Position numbers and translations under genes: made by a program. Below, one piece after another: positions 35,951 to 49,900 of a DNA stretch of 64,000 bases. The notes under the pieces were generated by a model that saw nothing but the letters and a program-made list of their open reading frames with translations, had not been told where the DNA came from and ran no database searches. Positions within the stretch are counted from its first letter, which is position 1, and every line of letters begins with the position of its first letter. This stretch comes from Acorus gramineus (Eukaryota; Streptophyta; Magnoliopsida; Acorales; Acoraceae), in NCBI GenBank assembly GCA_030737835.1, contig CM060851.1, positions 1,178,001-1,242,000 of the forward strand, read 5' to 3'.

Positions 35951-38900
35951 TTAGATGAAGTACATCAACTCCTTCACATTGTCTTGGATCCTCGGGAGGG
36001 ATCGCACCTCTGTGTTCTGCTCCCTCGTGTTTGCCATACCTGCGCGGGGGATTGCATCGTTCCCTTCGCTTTCGATGTAGTACCGAGCTCGAAACGCTGC
36101 GTGGTGGGCGTAATATGCTGGAGGAACTGAAACAAAAAGGATGTTAGGATCACGTGTTGGTGATGTGCAGATGTGCAATATGAATCTGATACTGAGGAAG
36201 TATTCGAAAATGAATCAGATTGACCGGATCTATATCTAGATTTTCATAAATGAGAGTTGAATGATATAAGTTTGTCTGATCATCCTGTAAAGTTTTAATG
36301 CTGCAGATGAGAGTAGCTGGTTTTCCTTCCAAAATTAGGCCTTTATTATTATTATATAGCCATTCAGATTTCCAAATTTGAAGTTCAGTCAGAATGATGG
36401 ATGTTTATATCACAATTCACATTGGTGAGCTGAGGAAAGGGGAACCCACCTACAGAAACCGAGCGAGTGCAGCGAGCATATCTGAAAAAAGCAAAAACAT
36501 CTACTGTTAGTCATACATGACAACCCAGATGAACAGTGAATAAAAAGACAGAAAAGGTAGAAACATTGATTACCAAAACCATTAACAATAACAAACTTTT
36601 TTTTTTTTTTTGGCTTTGTAAATAACTTCATTCATATCAACTAAAAGAGGGATTTACAGAGTGTGCATCAGAATAATCCTTGTACAAGAAAAAGGTGTAA
36701 CCCAGACTCGTATTCTGAAAGGACTGTAGTGTGTTTTGCTAGTCGTATGCTCTCTTCTCAGTGTTAAATCAGTATTACTCTTAGGAGGGAAACCTTTCTC
36801 CCCATCTATGTAAGCTTTTTGTGAACAATAACAAAGTTTTGTTTATATACAAGAAGGTTTTTGGTGAATAATCAGGTTATTAATAAGGAAATTTAGAGCA
36901 GAAGATGAAGAAAAATCTTACGTGTAGCAGAGGTTGTTTGTGAGAACTTGAAGTGCATCAGCGGTGAAACGGTTCTCATCATACAAGACATGATAGTGGG
37001 TAGGCCTGCTAGTGCCCTGGATAGAAGAATAGAGAATGAGTGGCATATTGTAGTCGAATACGATATTAGGAGTTTCAGATAGTACTAGCATTACCTTTAT
37101 CCCGGCGTGACTACACAGGTAGAAGTCGAATTGAGTTGGATGACATATGGTTCTGTCAACAACCGTTCCTGAAACAAGTGGGGGTTATTGTTGTAAAATT
37201 TTGGAATTTGAAAAGATGATAGTAGTACCGGCCTCTGAAAGATTTAAGTGTGGATACAGACATTACTATATCTAATTTGTATCCAAGTTGACAGGCATAC
37301 TATACATTATTCAGATGAAAGATAGTCTCATAGACTAACCTGGTAAGATATTCTCACTTTTGTCTTTCATATTTACAGGAAACAGACGGGTGTGATGCCT
37401 TTTCTGGACCACCACAAATGTAACAGGTGGGCGGTAATTATGATCGATAGAATGACAAGCCTGATCCAAAATGCACAAACAGAATGTGTGAATCTTTAAC
37501 AAGGGAACAATAAGATAGGAAATCCACATTAAACTGATTCAAAACAAGAAAAAACATCGCATCTTAACCTGGCGAATTGCAGACATCTCATCAAGCAGAA
37601 CACGATTAAACTGTCCTTCACTAACCCCATCTCTGCAAGTCAACAAAATTGAGAACAGATCGGGAGGTGTATCTTAAATTCTTAATGCAGAAACCATTTG
37701 CCTCCATTTATATACCGATAAAATATGATCCGTTGAGGAGGGCGACCAACTGATTTATGAAAAGCCTTGAGAAGTTCCCTGACCATCAACAGAAATGATG
37801 TTTAGTTCCATTCAAATGTTACCTAAACTCAACGGTTGTTTATACATCCACTTACACAATCATTCCACCACCCACAGTACGACCTTTCTGGGGATGGACA
37901 TACTCAGTGTATAGATCCTCAATAATTTCCTTACGATGATGCTGCGCGGAAACCAAACCTCTGTACTTGGTAACCTCTGGCCAATCCATTGAAGCGACAA
38001 CCTATATTTCAATTCAAGATATGATTTACAAGTGAGTATAAGATAGATATATACCTAGTAAGAGATTCTCCAAGAGATGTGTGAGATCTAGTAAGTGATA
38101 CCGCCGCTATTGAAGGACTGGAATCCTCGCCAGGCTGTGGATGAGTTACATCAGCACCAAAGATTATCGTTTCTACATCAGTTACTAGAGGTATCCTCCT
38201 GTGAAGCGCATCATCCAACACTGTATTCCGCCCACCAACCTGCCCTTCCATGATCACGTCCATAAATCCAAAGTTAGCATTCATGAATGGTCTTCTCATA
38301 TCCATTAAGAATCTAGATATAGGCAACAGACCTTCACATTGATCTTCAACGCGACATTTTCAAGAAATTGTTTATTACCCTTGCGAACATTCTTGGGCAA
38401 GCAACACTGTGATATAATGCCCAACTCTGTTTCACATATTTTCTTTATCTTTCCTGTGTGAAAATGGAAATATTTCTTTATCAGGATTTAGATCAAAATG
38501 TCTTTCAATGATGGAAAGCCAGATCTCTATGAATTCTTACCATATGACCCCCTGGCTTCGGGTAAAATTATGATCAACAATAGAATCAACCGGTTCTTAG
38601 AATCTTTTCCTGCCATTTTTGCATTGGATATATTATGCACATCCATCAGCACCTTCTCGACATCATTAGCCCGGGGGGACGGGCATGAGACAATTGGAAG
38701 AACCGGATTGGGATTGAACACCTTTACGAATGAAACAAAAAAAAATGTGATGGTTCAGTTCAGCTATTAATCCATTTGATCAATTTAAAGTGAACTCAAT
38801 TTAAAGTAGATGGTTGCACTAAAAAAAACTGTTGTCATGAAAAAGTTTTATATACCATTCCTAGGTCTCTACACATGGAAACCAGATCATGGCAAAACCC

Positions 38901-41900
38901 ATTAGCAACATCATTTTTCTCCCGCGAGAAGTTAATACATGCCCATGTGTCAACGCGTCCTCCATTAACCATTTTCTGGAGACAAAAAAAAAAAAAAAAT
39001 TAAATTCATTAACACAAATTTTATCTTGAGAGATGTTCATTCCTAAGAAGAAATAGACAAATACGAACATGATCACGAACGTAAATTTGAAGCATTACTA
39101 AGCAAACAAGAAAACATGTAATACAAATACCAGAAGGGAATGAATCAACATCATTGCAATATAGTACCCATTATCATTAAATATAAGTGATGAACACGAT
39201 AAAAATCAAAAGAAGTAGCAAGTGAAATACTGAAATGGTAAGACAACTACCGAGAAGAGATAATTCATTTGCAATAAAGCATTGAATATATGCAGTCCAT
39301 ATATGCAATCTCGGTTATAAATGATAGTTCCAAACCAAGAACATCTTATATTCAGAGAATGAAGAGAAAAAATTAAATTATGCACCACCTTTTTAATCAT
39401 ATTCCATTGCCCAACAGATGGACAGCACGTCGACTCCTTTCCAGTCTCATGATACCTCAACTGAAACATGAAGAGGCGAAATAAAGTTAAAGACTCTAGA
39501 AGTGTAGAAAAAACTGTTATAGATGCCAAGCCACTAAATGAGATGGAAATTTTTGAAGAAAAGTAATTCACCTTCGGTGATGGTAACACCCTTGCTTCAA
39601 CAGGGGCAAGATTGTCCATGACAGCTATTCCAAACTCAACAGCGTATTCATCATTCTTGTACCGATTTGTGTTGGCAACCTAAAATGAATATTCAAATTA
39701 TTATGCAAAGTAAAACATTCTATGACATGTATGATTAGGCTACACAGGGTATAGCATACTCAGAATCTATTTATATTGTTGTGTTCAGTTCTCTATAGAC
39801 TTAAATTAATTATCCAAATTCATATGAGGCCCTTACAGCCTTTCCATCCCACCTTGTTCTACCATTTGGTGTATTGTGTCCTTCTCCCCCCCCCCCCCCC
39901 CCCCAGGTGACAACAGTGAAGCTTTTATAATGTATCTTATGTGGTGTTCACTGATATAGTCAACTTTCAGGTCTGAAGTTGATTTGTGAGTGATAAATTA
40001 GCAATGCAGTGACAGAGTGACAATACTTTATTGTACTAGCCTGCCCTGTTAACCAAACCCAGAAGATCTTGGTAAGAATATAAACTCGGCTTTGCATATT
40101 ATGAATGCCCATGGAAATTTTTGATGCTCAGGTGATATTTAATTGTGTTTCACGTAAGGTGGACGATGGTCTAGTGTTTTGAAAACTGCCCATTTTGGAA
40201 AACTAATAAGTTAGAGGCCTATTTATATTGCAGTATACTGAAATTTGAAGATTTTGCATTTCCTTTTCATATTATCCAATTAAAACTGAAGTATAGTTTG
40301 TCAAATTGAGTTGCTCATTTTCACTCACTTACTCGGAGTATTATAGTAAGATCCTTCTAGTTGAATTCAGTTGATGTTCATTTTTATAGGCTACACTCCC
40401 CACCCACCCAAAAAAAAGTAGTCCAAGTGTTCGTCTTTAATATATACACACACACACAACATGAAATTCTTTAAGTACATTGCTACAGAGCACACAAACA
40501 AACATTTCCAAAGAATAATGCAACAATTCATGTACACTTCTCATTATTCTGTTCAGACATGTCCAGATGCTTGTCATTGAAACAAATATACCATGTGAAA
40601 CTAGTGACCAAGCAGATGCCATAAATTACAAAATATTTGTACCTTAATTGTCTGCTCCTCTCGCTCTCTAGGCTTTATGCATGTAGCAGTCAATATTTCC
40701 CTGATTTGCCGCTCAGACAGCTTCTTTGAATAACGCTGACTATCAGTAATTTTGCATACCTTGATTCACAAATTCATTCAGCATACCAGAATTTGAGCTT
40801 TTGAGAAAGCAAAAAAAATAAAAATAATAATAATAATAATCAAACAAATAGCTAATTAGTTGTAATACATAAGCCACTAACCTCCATCGGCAAATATGTA
40901 GGTCTACTTTCACTTCCTGCCAGCAAGCATGGCCAGTATAGAAGCTCAAGCATGCGGTTATATTTTTTTTTAAAATATTCTACGACAGATACTCGCTCAT
41001 CCTTCTCAGCCATAAACCTGGCAAGAGGAAACATAAATAAATTTCAGAAGCTGCATACCATAAATACATAAACGCACTAATAGAATCAGATTCCAGACCT
41101 AAATAATCTAATAACAACATGGGAATAAGATATTAGAATTAATACATACATAAGCTGGTTCAGAGGTTGGGTTGTAACCCCTGTGATGCGATATCGTCTT
41201 CTGCATTCAACATTGTGAGTAGTCTCAACCATAAGTCCTCTAAGAACCTTCTTTATCTGGAAATAATTAATGAGACAAAGGAATGATAATAAGACCATAG
41301 AGAAATAGAAGGAAATGCATTACTAAAAAACCCAATACGAATAGTGTACTACTAATTAAGTTACTATGTTTTGAGCTTATTCATCAAGGAATACTAGAAG
41401 TATCACAATAGCCACAATCCATGATACATGAAATTTAAGAGATTGGTTCCATATTGAGAAAAACCAAATTGGATTTTTCATTAGATGTCATACCTTCAAA
41501 CGGTCAGCTTCAGTCAGGGGTCTTGATATATCTTTACCAGGGAGAAACTCACTCAAAAATTTAGTTACCATGATTGGCTTAAAGAATGATGTTGCTGAAA
41601 TGTCTAGAAAAAAGGATAATGCATGTCAAATGGCTAACGAAAAAGCAAAATCAACACGCACTTGAAAAATAAAGGGCCTTACAATGTAAAGATTATATGA
41701 TGAAAGGTTTGTATTAGTAACTAAAAAAAAATTCAAGGAACAACACCTATATTAAGAGATAATCCCATCTGTGTGGGGCGCAAGCTTTGATAAAAGCCTT
41801 TCCAATATTCACATCCATCACCAATATCGCCTCTCTGCTCCGGTGTAAAGAAGGATCGTCCCACAATAGTGAACCTGTTGAAATTCAGGATGACCAAATC

Positions 41901-44606
41901 ACAAAGGGAAAGAGAGAATTAAAAGAAGAAAAAAAAATTAGTGAAGAAAGGTAATTACATGTTTGAGGGAGACTGCCTCAAAACAATATCTAAGGCCTGA
42001 ATTGCAACCTGAGGCACATCCATTCGCCTCCCTTGCAGAAACTGTCTGAGGTTATGCATGTCCGCTCGGCTTGCCATCTTGATTGTGACTTTGAACTCTC
42101 TATCCTTTCTGAATATCAAACCAACAGAAAACAAAACTATATTGAAGAAAGATAGAAAAGGCCAAAGGAAAACAAAAGATGTTAAAAGGTTAGATGATTA
42201 CCTTAAGCCTGCTTTTTCATTTTTATCAGGTAACTTTATCACAAATTCCTTTGAGTTGAAAGGCAAAGGTCCTGCGGTGTACAGTCCCTTCATACCATCG
42301 TAGACCGGAAGACGACCTCCCAAGTATGATTCTCGATGGAGGTTGACTAACTCAGTAATAACAGCGCGGTTAATCCCTTTTGATGCCACTTCAGGAGTTA
42401 TGGCAACCTGTAAAAAAAAGAAGTGACAAAAAATTTGATATATGTGAGATCAAGGAAACAATGCAATCAGGAATATCAGCTCATATGCATTTTTTTTGTT
42501 GCACGGCAGCAATTCTCAAGGCGGGAACATTAATTTATAACACGAATAAAAATACCATCAAATCAATATTCATCTTATCCTACTATCCACAAAACACCAT
42601 CACCAGTGCCCTGAGAAACTAACTCACTATTTCATAAAAATAGGATGACACAATCCACCAACAGGCACCCATATCCTCAAAAAAGGGAAGAAGAGGATAA
42701 AAATAGAAATCTATGGATGATAAATAATGACATGGAAGAACATAAGAGATGAAGATTAATGCGAAACAAATGTGATGATCAATTATAAAATACTTAACAA
42801 CAACCAATCAGGACACTTATCTATAATGCCCACACAAACCGAATGAGCAAAATAGATCCAACACCACTAGAAGAACAAATGGAAGGGTGATAAATAAATT
42901 TACAAATGTGAATAAGTATTTTCACCAAGATATTTTTTAAACTGGAGTCAATAATATACAGAACAACAAAGCTAAAATAATCCACGCACACAAAAAAAAA
43001 AAATTAAAAAACAAAAGTGAGCAACTGAAGAGAACATGATGAAATATTGGGAAAAAAAAACTACTAAACTAAAAATTACGAAAACTGGTGAATCAATGCC
43101 TTGAAAAACACCAGCTCAGAGAAAATACAAAATAAATAAATCCAGAAATCCAAGAAGTGCAGAAGATAGAAGAATCATTACAAAAAAGAAAACACTAAAA
43201 GCAATACTAACAAATTCAGTGAAAAACATAGAAAAAAAAAAAGAAACCAGAGTGAACAGTACAGAGTGAAAGAGACAATTAAAGAACAGACATTAAAAAA
43301 AATCAGCAACTAAAAAAACAAATTCAACGCATAGAACAAAGTAAACAAACAGAAACTTAGGAAAATCTGAGGAATAATTGCTTAGGAACACCAGATCCGC
43401 GAAAACATAAAAAAATATTTTAAAAATGATTCAGAAATGCAAGATACAAACCAAAAAAAATACAGATGAATCATTACCCAAAAAAGATGAAAACAACAGT
43501 AGCATGTTCAGCGAAGAACTAACCACAGAAATACGCAGTGAACAAGCACAGCCAAAGCACAACAATCACATATCTAAAAAGCTCACCTACTAAAACAACA
43601 AATGAAACTCATAGAACAAAATAAAAAAAAATCATTCCCGCAATACAAGAAGCTCAGAAAACAGATGAATTGAATCATGACGGTAGAATAGTAACAAATC
43701 CAGTGAAAAAAACAGAGATAAAAATACACAGTGAAAAGCACAGCCTTGACATATCTGAAAGATTACCAACTAAAATAACAAATGAAACTCAATAAAAAAA
43801 AGATCCCGAAATACCAGAAGCTCATAAAAAAAAAAACACATGAATCATTGACGATATAGAGGGCAACAAATTCAGTGAAAAACAGAGAAAACGCTACATA
43901 GTGAACAAGCACGGTTAAAGCACAGCCTACACATATCTTAAAGATCGCCAACTAAAACAATACTGAACGAAACTCAGATTTACAAATAAAAAATTGATCC
44001 AGATATACGAGAAACTCAGAAAAACTGATGAATCACTACCAAAAAAACACTACGAGAACAATGTTAACAAATTCAGTGAAAAACAGACAAAATTCGGAAA
44101 AAAAAACAGAGAAAACAATATACAGTGAACGAGTACAGCTAAAGCACAACCTACACATATCTGCAAAATCACCAACTAAAGAAACCAAACGAAATTCATC
44201 GTTAGAAAAATTGACAACAACAACAACAAAAGCCAAAGGATCAAGCGATGCTCACATTGTAGTGATGAAGATCCTTATCAGAGAGCTGCACCAAGAAGTG
44301 GTTCGCACGGACCAAACACTTAGTCCCGAATGTCCCGAACCCCGGCCGAGCCGGAACTCTGTATGTCACCTGAGGCGGAGGATCCGTCCGATTCTCCGTC
44401 ACCGGTGCCACGATCTGAGGCGGCGGCGTCTGCAACGGCGGAGCCAGAGAATGTGAAGAGGACTCTCCGGGATCCGTGATCGAGAGCTTCGTCTCAACCT
44501 CTCCCGCGATCGTCGCCGGAGAGATAGGAGCTCCCGGAGGAGTTGATCGTCCTCCGCTGCCTCCTCCACGACCTCGGCCTCCTCCGCCGCCGCTTCGTCC
44601 GGACAT
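35951..44606 (-). CDS. AGO5: Argonaute A, AGO5/MEL1 clade, 22 exons, 938 aa
   Basis: Small-RNA-guided slicer of the AGO1/5/10 branch. Exons 5' to 3' (high to low): 44606-44256, 42407-42202, 42108-41959, 41874-41747, 41603-41494, 41256-41150, 41017-40882, 40759-40643, 39679-39572, 39460-39389, 38975-38856, 38721-38541, 38453-38332, 38239-38102, 38001-37856, 37778-37716, 37632-37569, 37460-37340, 37168-37095, 37016-36922, 36481-36450, 36126-35951. All are GT-AG and in frame. Gly/Arg-rich N-terminus to ~residue 90, then [21 protein letters not shown] (exons 5-8), MID (exons 12-13, [20 protein letters not shown]) and PIWI. Slicer residues: D666 ([17 protein letters not shown]), E in RKEIIED, D753 (RDGVSEGQF), His in [28 protein letters not shown] favours the AGO5 clade over AGO1. 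The C-terminus is LMYFI instead of the plant norm MFYC. AGO5/MEL1 proteins act in germ cells and load phasiRNAs. Confidence 0.95.
36596..36823 (-). mobile_element. Short retroposon (LINE 3' end or SINE) in AGO-A intron 20
   Basis: A 228-bp insert is bounded by the perfect 12-bp direct repeat AACAATAACAAA at 36584-36595 and 36824-36835. Next to the left copy is a 14-15-base T run, i.e. a poly-A tail on the minus strand, preceded on that strand by GTTATTTACAAAGCC. Target duplication plus poly-A shows target-primed retrotransposition. There is no coding capacity; it is probably a severely 5'-truncated LINE. Confidence 0.85.
43165..44230. repeat. ~185-bp tandem array filling AGO-A intron 1
   Basis: Diverged units recur in order: (A)TGAATCAttacc..., then ACAAATTCAGTGAAAAACA, AGTGAACAAGCACAG, AAAGCACAGCCTACACATATCT, then CCAACTAAAACAA and GAAACTCA. 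Unit starts are near 43467, 43664, 43841 and 44026 (spacings 197, 177 and 185), with a more diverged unit from about 43172. The array is A-rich and non-coding. Intron 1 (42408-44255) is otherwise featureless. Confidence 0.8.
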
Positions 44607-44709
44607 TGTTAGGGTTTTGAAGCGATTGAGGAGGATGTGATTGGAAGACTCGCTGGTTTGGGGGAGAAGGAGAAATGGAGGGAGAGTCTGACAATGGAGT
44701 GTGCCTCCA

Positions 44710-44716
44710 ATTTATA
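44710..44716 (-). promoter_or_regulatory. TATA box of AGO-A
   Basis: TATAAAT on the minus strand about 105 bases before the ATG at 44606, within CTCCTATAAATTGG. AGO-B has a TATA box at the equivalent place, which supports a shared ancestral promoter. Confidence 0.55.
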
Positions 44717-44929
44717 GGAGGAGGTCGCCCTCGTGTTTTCGTTGCGCGGTATAGTTAAAATGACGTTTTCATCCCTACGTTTATTTGGAATGACAGACCT
44801 GTACTACTCTCACAATGTGGGGCCGGGAATATCATTGGATATTGGGGGTATTCATGGAATAAAAATTAGTAAGCAAGAACCGGTGTCCACACTCCAACAA
44901 AAAAAGAAGTGTCCTTAAAAAAAATTTAA

Positions 44930-45570
44930 AAGGTTATTTTTGTAAATATACCCCTATTAATTCCATATTTTTCAAAATATTCCTAACAAAACCATCGTTG
45001 CAAAAGTACCCTTGAAAAATTCATAAGTTGTGCAATGCCTCTACTGTCATCTTCCATGAGCAAATCACATTTTTATCGTTACAAACGACAAAAAAATTGT
45101 AAATATCCCTCTATTTCCTTTCTTCTTCAACGCTTAAGGTTTTATATTTTACAGTTTAAATTTCTTGTGTTTGAATTTCATTTACAGTTTTTTTTTCAGA
45201 ATCCGATCCTATTTGAGTCATTTTTAATGGTCTAAATCCTTTCAAATATGAGTAGTACATTTTAAACAGGTGTTATTTGAGATGATAATAAAATAGTAGA
45301 TACACGCATTTGGGTTAACTAAATAATCCTAATTAGGTATTCGACGTTGATGGAATGTAATAGAAGGGCACTGATACATAACTTATAAATGTTTTAGTGT
45401 TATTTTGGGAACGATTATTTTTCCACGGGGTAATGAATATAGCAGGGATATATTTGCGCTGATTATTTGCAATGCACAACTTATAAACTTTTCAGGGTTA
45501 TTTTTGTAATGATTATTTTTCAGGGTTAATAAATATAGCAGTGGTATATCTGCAAAAAACCTAATTTAAA
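44930..45570. mobile_element. ~640-bp inverted-repeat element upstream of AGO-A
   Basis: The left arm (about 44930-45038: GGTTATTTTTGTAAATATACCCC ... CATAAGTTGTGCAATGC) is the reverse complement of the right arm (about 45450-45567: GCAATGCACAACTTATAAAC ... GATATACC-like end). The right arm is present twice in tandem: a second diverged copy spans about 45370-45450 (ACATAACTTATAAATGTTTTAG, GAATATAGCAGGGATATAT). The centre is non-coding. It looks like a MULE-type or foldback element with an amplified arm. Confidence 0.6.
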
Positions 45571-46039
45571 ATTATCATCTACGTGGATAATGTCGCACAG
45601 TTAAGTTGTGCCCAAATCGAATAAAAGAAAACGAAAGATTATAATGCATTGGCGAAGCAACTTACGAGTCAGTTAAAAGTTGACGCAACGGTGTGTACGG
45701 CCCAGCGTCGGACGTGCATGCGCCGTCTTGAACATCTCGTAATCTTAACCGTTCGTTCAATGGTTTCATCGCATCTCGACCGTTTATCTTTGTTTCCTGC
45801 TGTAAGAGATTCGGAGCGCGGGAAGGGCATCATCGTGAATAAGAAGAGATTCGCGGGTGGTTTTGAAGGAATTGAAAAAACGGTTGCGCCACGTCGTACG
45901 GAAAAGGGAATCCTAACGACGTTCTCGATAAGAGGGAAATTGAATCTCAACCGTCGATTTAAATGACCTGGAAGAATTTTACCGGTTCATTCTATTAGTG
46001 TTTCTATTTTATATTTTTTTCATTATTTTTTAAAAATAA

Positions 46040-46550
46040 TATATATTATAAAAAAATAAAATATATAATCTAATAAATTGCATATATAAATTTATAAAAA
46101 AATGTAAAAAAAATTTATCAAAACATATATCTCATTAATGCGAATATGTTTTAGTGATTTTTTATCGATATAAAAAGATGTTGAAAAATATTGTGTAACT
46201 GTACCTTTTTTTTTTAAGTTTTCCTAACTTGTGTTAAAAGATGTCATGTTATATTTTTATAAGTGGAATAATGAGTTTTTTAAAAATAGTATACATCTTT
46301 TAATAATAACATACCTTTATAAAAATTAATAAATGAATTACATGTATGCATTTATAGAAAATATAAAAAAATTGCATTAAAGCATGTACTTTATTAATGT
46401 GAATATATTTTCTCGTGATTTTTTATCATAACATGTGAGAATGAAATTGGGGCAGGAAAAAAAAATATAATTACTCTTTTTTTTTAAGTTCTACTAGCTT
46501 GTCTTAAAATATGTCATATTATATTTTTATCACTGGTAAGGAATAATGAA
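46040..46550. repeat. ~260-bp direct duplication, diverged
   Basis: Two consecutive segments (about 46070-46285 and 46335-46545) share the series CATTAATGCGAATATGTTTT / TATTAATGTGAATATATTTT, GTGATTTTTTATC, a T run followed by AAGTT(C/T), CTTGT(G/C)TTAAAA(G/T)ATGTCAT and TTATATTTTTAT. They lie between AGO-B and AGO-A and are AT-rich and non-coding. Confidence 0.65.
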
Positions 46551-46976
46551 TCACATTAGGGTGATTTGTTCAAGTTGGGTATGAATTGGGATTTGGGATT
46601 ACATTCCATAATCCTGTTAGGATTTGTTTTTTTTTTAAAATACTTTGTTTTATTTGGTTTTGTATATAGTGGTTTTTTTTTAAGTCAATCACTTGAATTT
46701 GATCTAAATATTTATAATTTTAACTCATTCAAAAGTCAAGTTGGAATGGAAATCCAACCCGAATTACATTCCTAAAAACCCATGTTATATTCTTAAAACT
46801 ATGAACAGAAAATTTTGCAAATAAAATTGCATATGCAGCTGTAACTCAAAGAGCAATATGGCACTGAAAATATAATTCAAAGCTAACTCTCATTGAAAAA
46901 TTCAAAAAAGAGAGCATGACATCAATTGTATACACACACAATGTGCAAACAGAGGAAGATATACCCAGGCAAGTCT

Positions 46977-49900
46977 TCAGGCAAAGTACATGACATCTAA
47001 TATGTTGTCTTTGATCTTTGGGAAGGGACGTCGATTCTGATTGTTTGCAATGGACGTTTCAGATGTGTCACTTTCGATGTAATATCGAGCACGGAAGGCC
47101 ACCAAATGAGCATAATATGCAGGAGGGACTGCCACAGAAAACAAATGATGCTAATCAGATTGAATTCCAATATCACTTATAACCAGACTGCCACAGAAAA
47201 ACAAATGATGCTACTAAATTAGAATCCAAAACTACTTAAAACAAGTTTTGAAGGAACATATTTGTTTGGGGGGATTTTTGCTTTTACCCTGATAAAATTT
47301 TAATTTGTCAAAAATATCCCTGAAAACTTGAAGGTCAGTGCATCGGTGCACCTAAGGTCAACTTTTGTTGAGTTATGCATATATCCTTGCAGTGTTCTCT
47401 TCGACAAATTGAGGGCATTTTAGCCTTTTCACAATGTCTAGTTATCCTAGTACAATCGTGTCACTTCCTGTTTTTTTCTATTTGGGTAGCGGAATAGGTG
47501 GGGAATATGATGGAATAGGGGGAATAAACTTAAAAACATGTTTGTTTGCAATGAATAAATAGGTATAGCTATGCTAAAATATATGAGAATAAGCTAGTAT
47601 GAGTGTTTTGGATCCCTGTGGAATTCTGTTTCATTCCACCCATTCTATTCCCCACTGGTATAAGGGGTATAAGGGGGGTGCACATGTCATCACCTATTAT
47701 AAACAATTAGATTTTAATAGGGGTATACATGTGAAAATCTTTATACTTTTATTTCATACTAATAATATTGCCATTAATGAGAAAACTAATTTATAATAAA
47801 ATTTATATGAGAGATCAGCAGAGAAAGGGAAGCAGAGGAACCAACCTAGAGAAACAGATCTGGTGCAGCGTGCACACCTGAAAAAATAAAATACAAAATT
47901 AGCACACACAAAAAAAAAATTACAATACATGCACAAAAATTTAGCACAGAAGGAAGAAACTTACGTGTAGCAGAGGTAGTAAGTGAAAACTTGTAGAGCA
48001 TCAGCAGTGAAACCATTCTCATCATATAACACGTGATAATGCACAGGCCTGCTAGTTCCCTGGAAAAATAAAAAGTGGAGATAGGTTTCAAATAGTGCCA
48101 GAAAACAAGTTGTGTATTTTTAACTCTTTTTTTGGGGGGAGTACTAGAATACCTTTATTCCTGCATGACTGCAGAGATAGAAATCAAACTCGGTTGGATG
48201 GCATATCTCCCTATCAACAACAGTGCCTGGAACAAAAAAAAATATTAACATGGGGCATGAGAAACTCATCATCTGAAAGAACTGATGTTTTGAATAACTC
48301 ATCAAAAGAGGGCAAATCACTAACCAGGTAAAATGTTCTCATTTCTACCAGTTGTGTGAGGGCCACCTTGATTCTTGGGAAATAGACGTGTGTGGTGTCG
48401 CTTTTGGACGACCACAAATGTCAACAGAGGTTCATACTTCTCGTTGTCAATGGCTTCGCAAGCCTAATTCACATGGTACACAGTACATAAGCAGAAAGTG
48501 ATTTTTTAATTACAGTAAGAAATCCTTAGCAAAGGCAATCCACATTACATTCCTAAAGAGAGGCGATGGGATTGAATGTTAACCTTCCGAATGGCAGCCA
48601 CCTCATGGAGGAGAACTTGGTTAAATTGTCCTTCACTAACACCATCTCTGAAAGCCAACAGCATGACAATAATTTTTTTCCAGATGTAGAGTCATACATT
48701 AATGCTCAAGCCCTTTTTTTCACCCCTGTTGACTTACCGATAAAATATTATCCGTTGAGGTTTGCGTCGAGTTGACTGATAAAATGCCCTAAGCAATTCC
48801 CTGACAAACAACACAATATCATCACAAATTAGTCACATTTTCAAGTCCTTTTATAGGCTATCTATGCCAAAATGTGACTATTAATTATTTAACAAGCTTA
48901 CATAATCATTCCACCTTTCACAGTATTTCCTTTGGCATCAGACTCCGTATAGAGGTCCTTGATGATTTCCTGACGGTGCGGTTGAGCAGAGACCAAACCC
49001 CTGTACTTGGTCATCTCCGGCCAATCCATCGATGCAACAACCTTTATAAGGATATGAATAGCAGACTAAATTTAGTATTAAGAGAAGTGGGAAAAAAAAA
49101 GGAAAATTACAATATAAATATGCACAGAACTTATTGAACATTACCGCAGCAATTGATGGGCTGGAATCCTCCCCGGGCTGGGGGTGTGTTACATCAGCAC
49201 CAAATATAATGGTTGGGTCGTCAGATACTAGAGGTATCCTTCTACAGACAGCATCATCCAACACCATATTGCGGCCACCGACCTATACTTCCATGATAAC
49301 ATCCATGTTTCATACGTTAGCACACATTTAACGATTTTCAAATTAATTAATGATCGATCAAGATATTGTACGTCACCTTCACATTGATCTTCATCGCAAC
49401 ATTTTCAAGATAACGACCATCCACCTTCCAAATATTCTTGGGTTTGCAGCACTGTGATACAATGCCCAATTCGGTTTCACATATTCTCTTTATAGTACCT
49501 ATAAAAAGATCAAAGACCCTTGAGATTGGACTTAACTCAACGTGTTCAAATAAAAGGAAAGAGTTAAATTATTGCTCACCGTATGATCCACCGGACTCGG
49601 GTAAAATAACAAATAACAATTGAATCAGTTGACCCTGAACACATCTTCCAACCAACTTTGTGTGTACATTAATGAGCGCACGCTCAACATCCCTTGGATG
49701 AAATGACTCAATTGGAAGTACCGGATTAAGATTGAAAACCTTCAATCAAAAGAAAAATGAAACAGAACTCAGACCAGGTATTCATCAACTTAATAGTCAT
49801 ATATGTAGTGAACTTGTACTGATCAATTAACCTAAAGGAAACGACATTTGAAAGAAAAGAAACATTGGAGATGAACTGGTAATAAAGTAAAACTAAAAGT

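Noticed and set aside
39883-39904. Poly-C run in an AGO-A intron (and poly-G at 13668 and 60690)
   Set aside because: Simple homopolymers, prone to length error, with no further structure.
43165-44230. CRISPR-like regular repeats
   Set aside because: Plant intron; units are long, diverged and contiguous without spacer architecture.
45649-45966. 105-codon open frame upstream of AGO-A
   Set aside because: No recognisable domain, an equally long frame on the other strand, and an AACCGTTCGTT / ATCTCGACCG style typical of plant non-coding flank.
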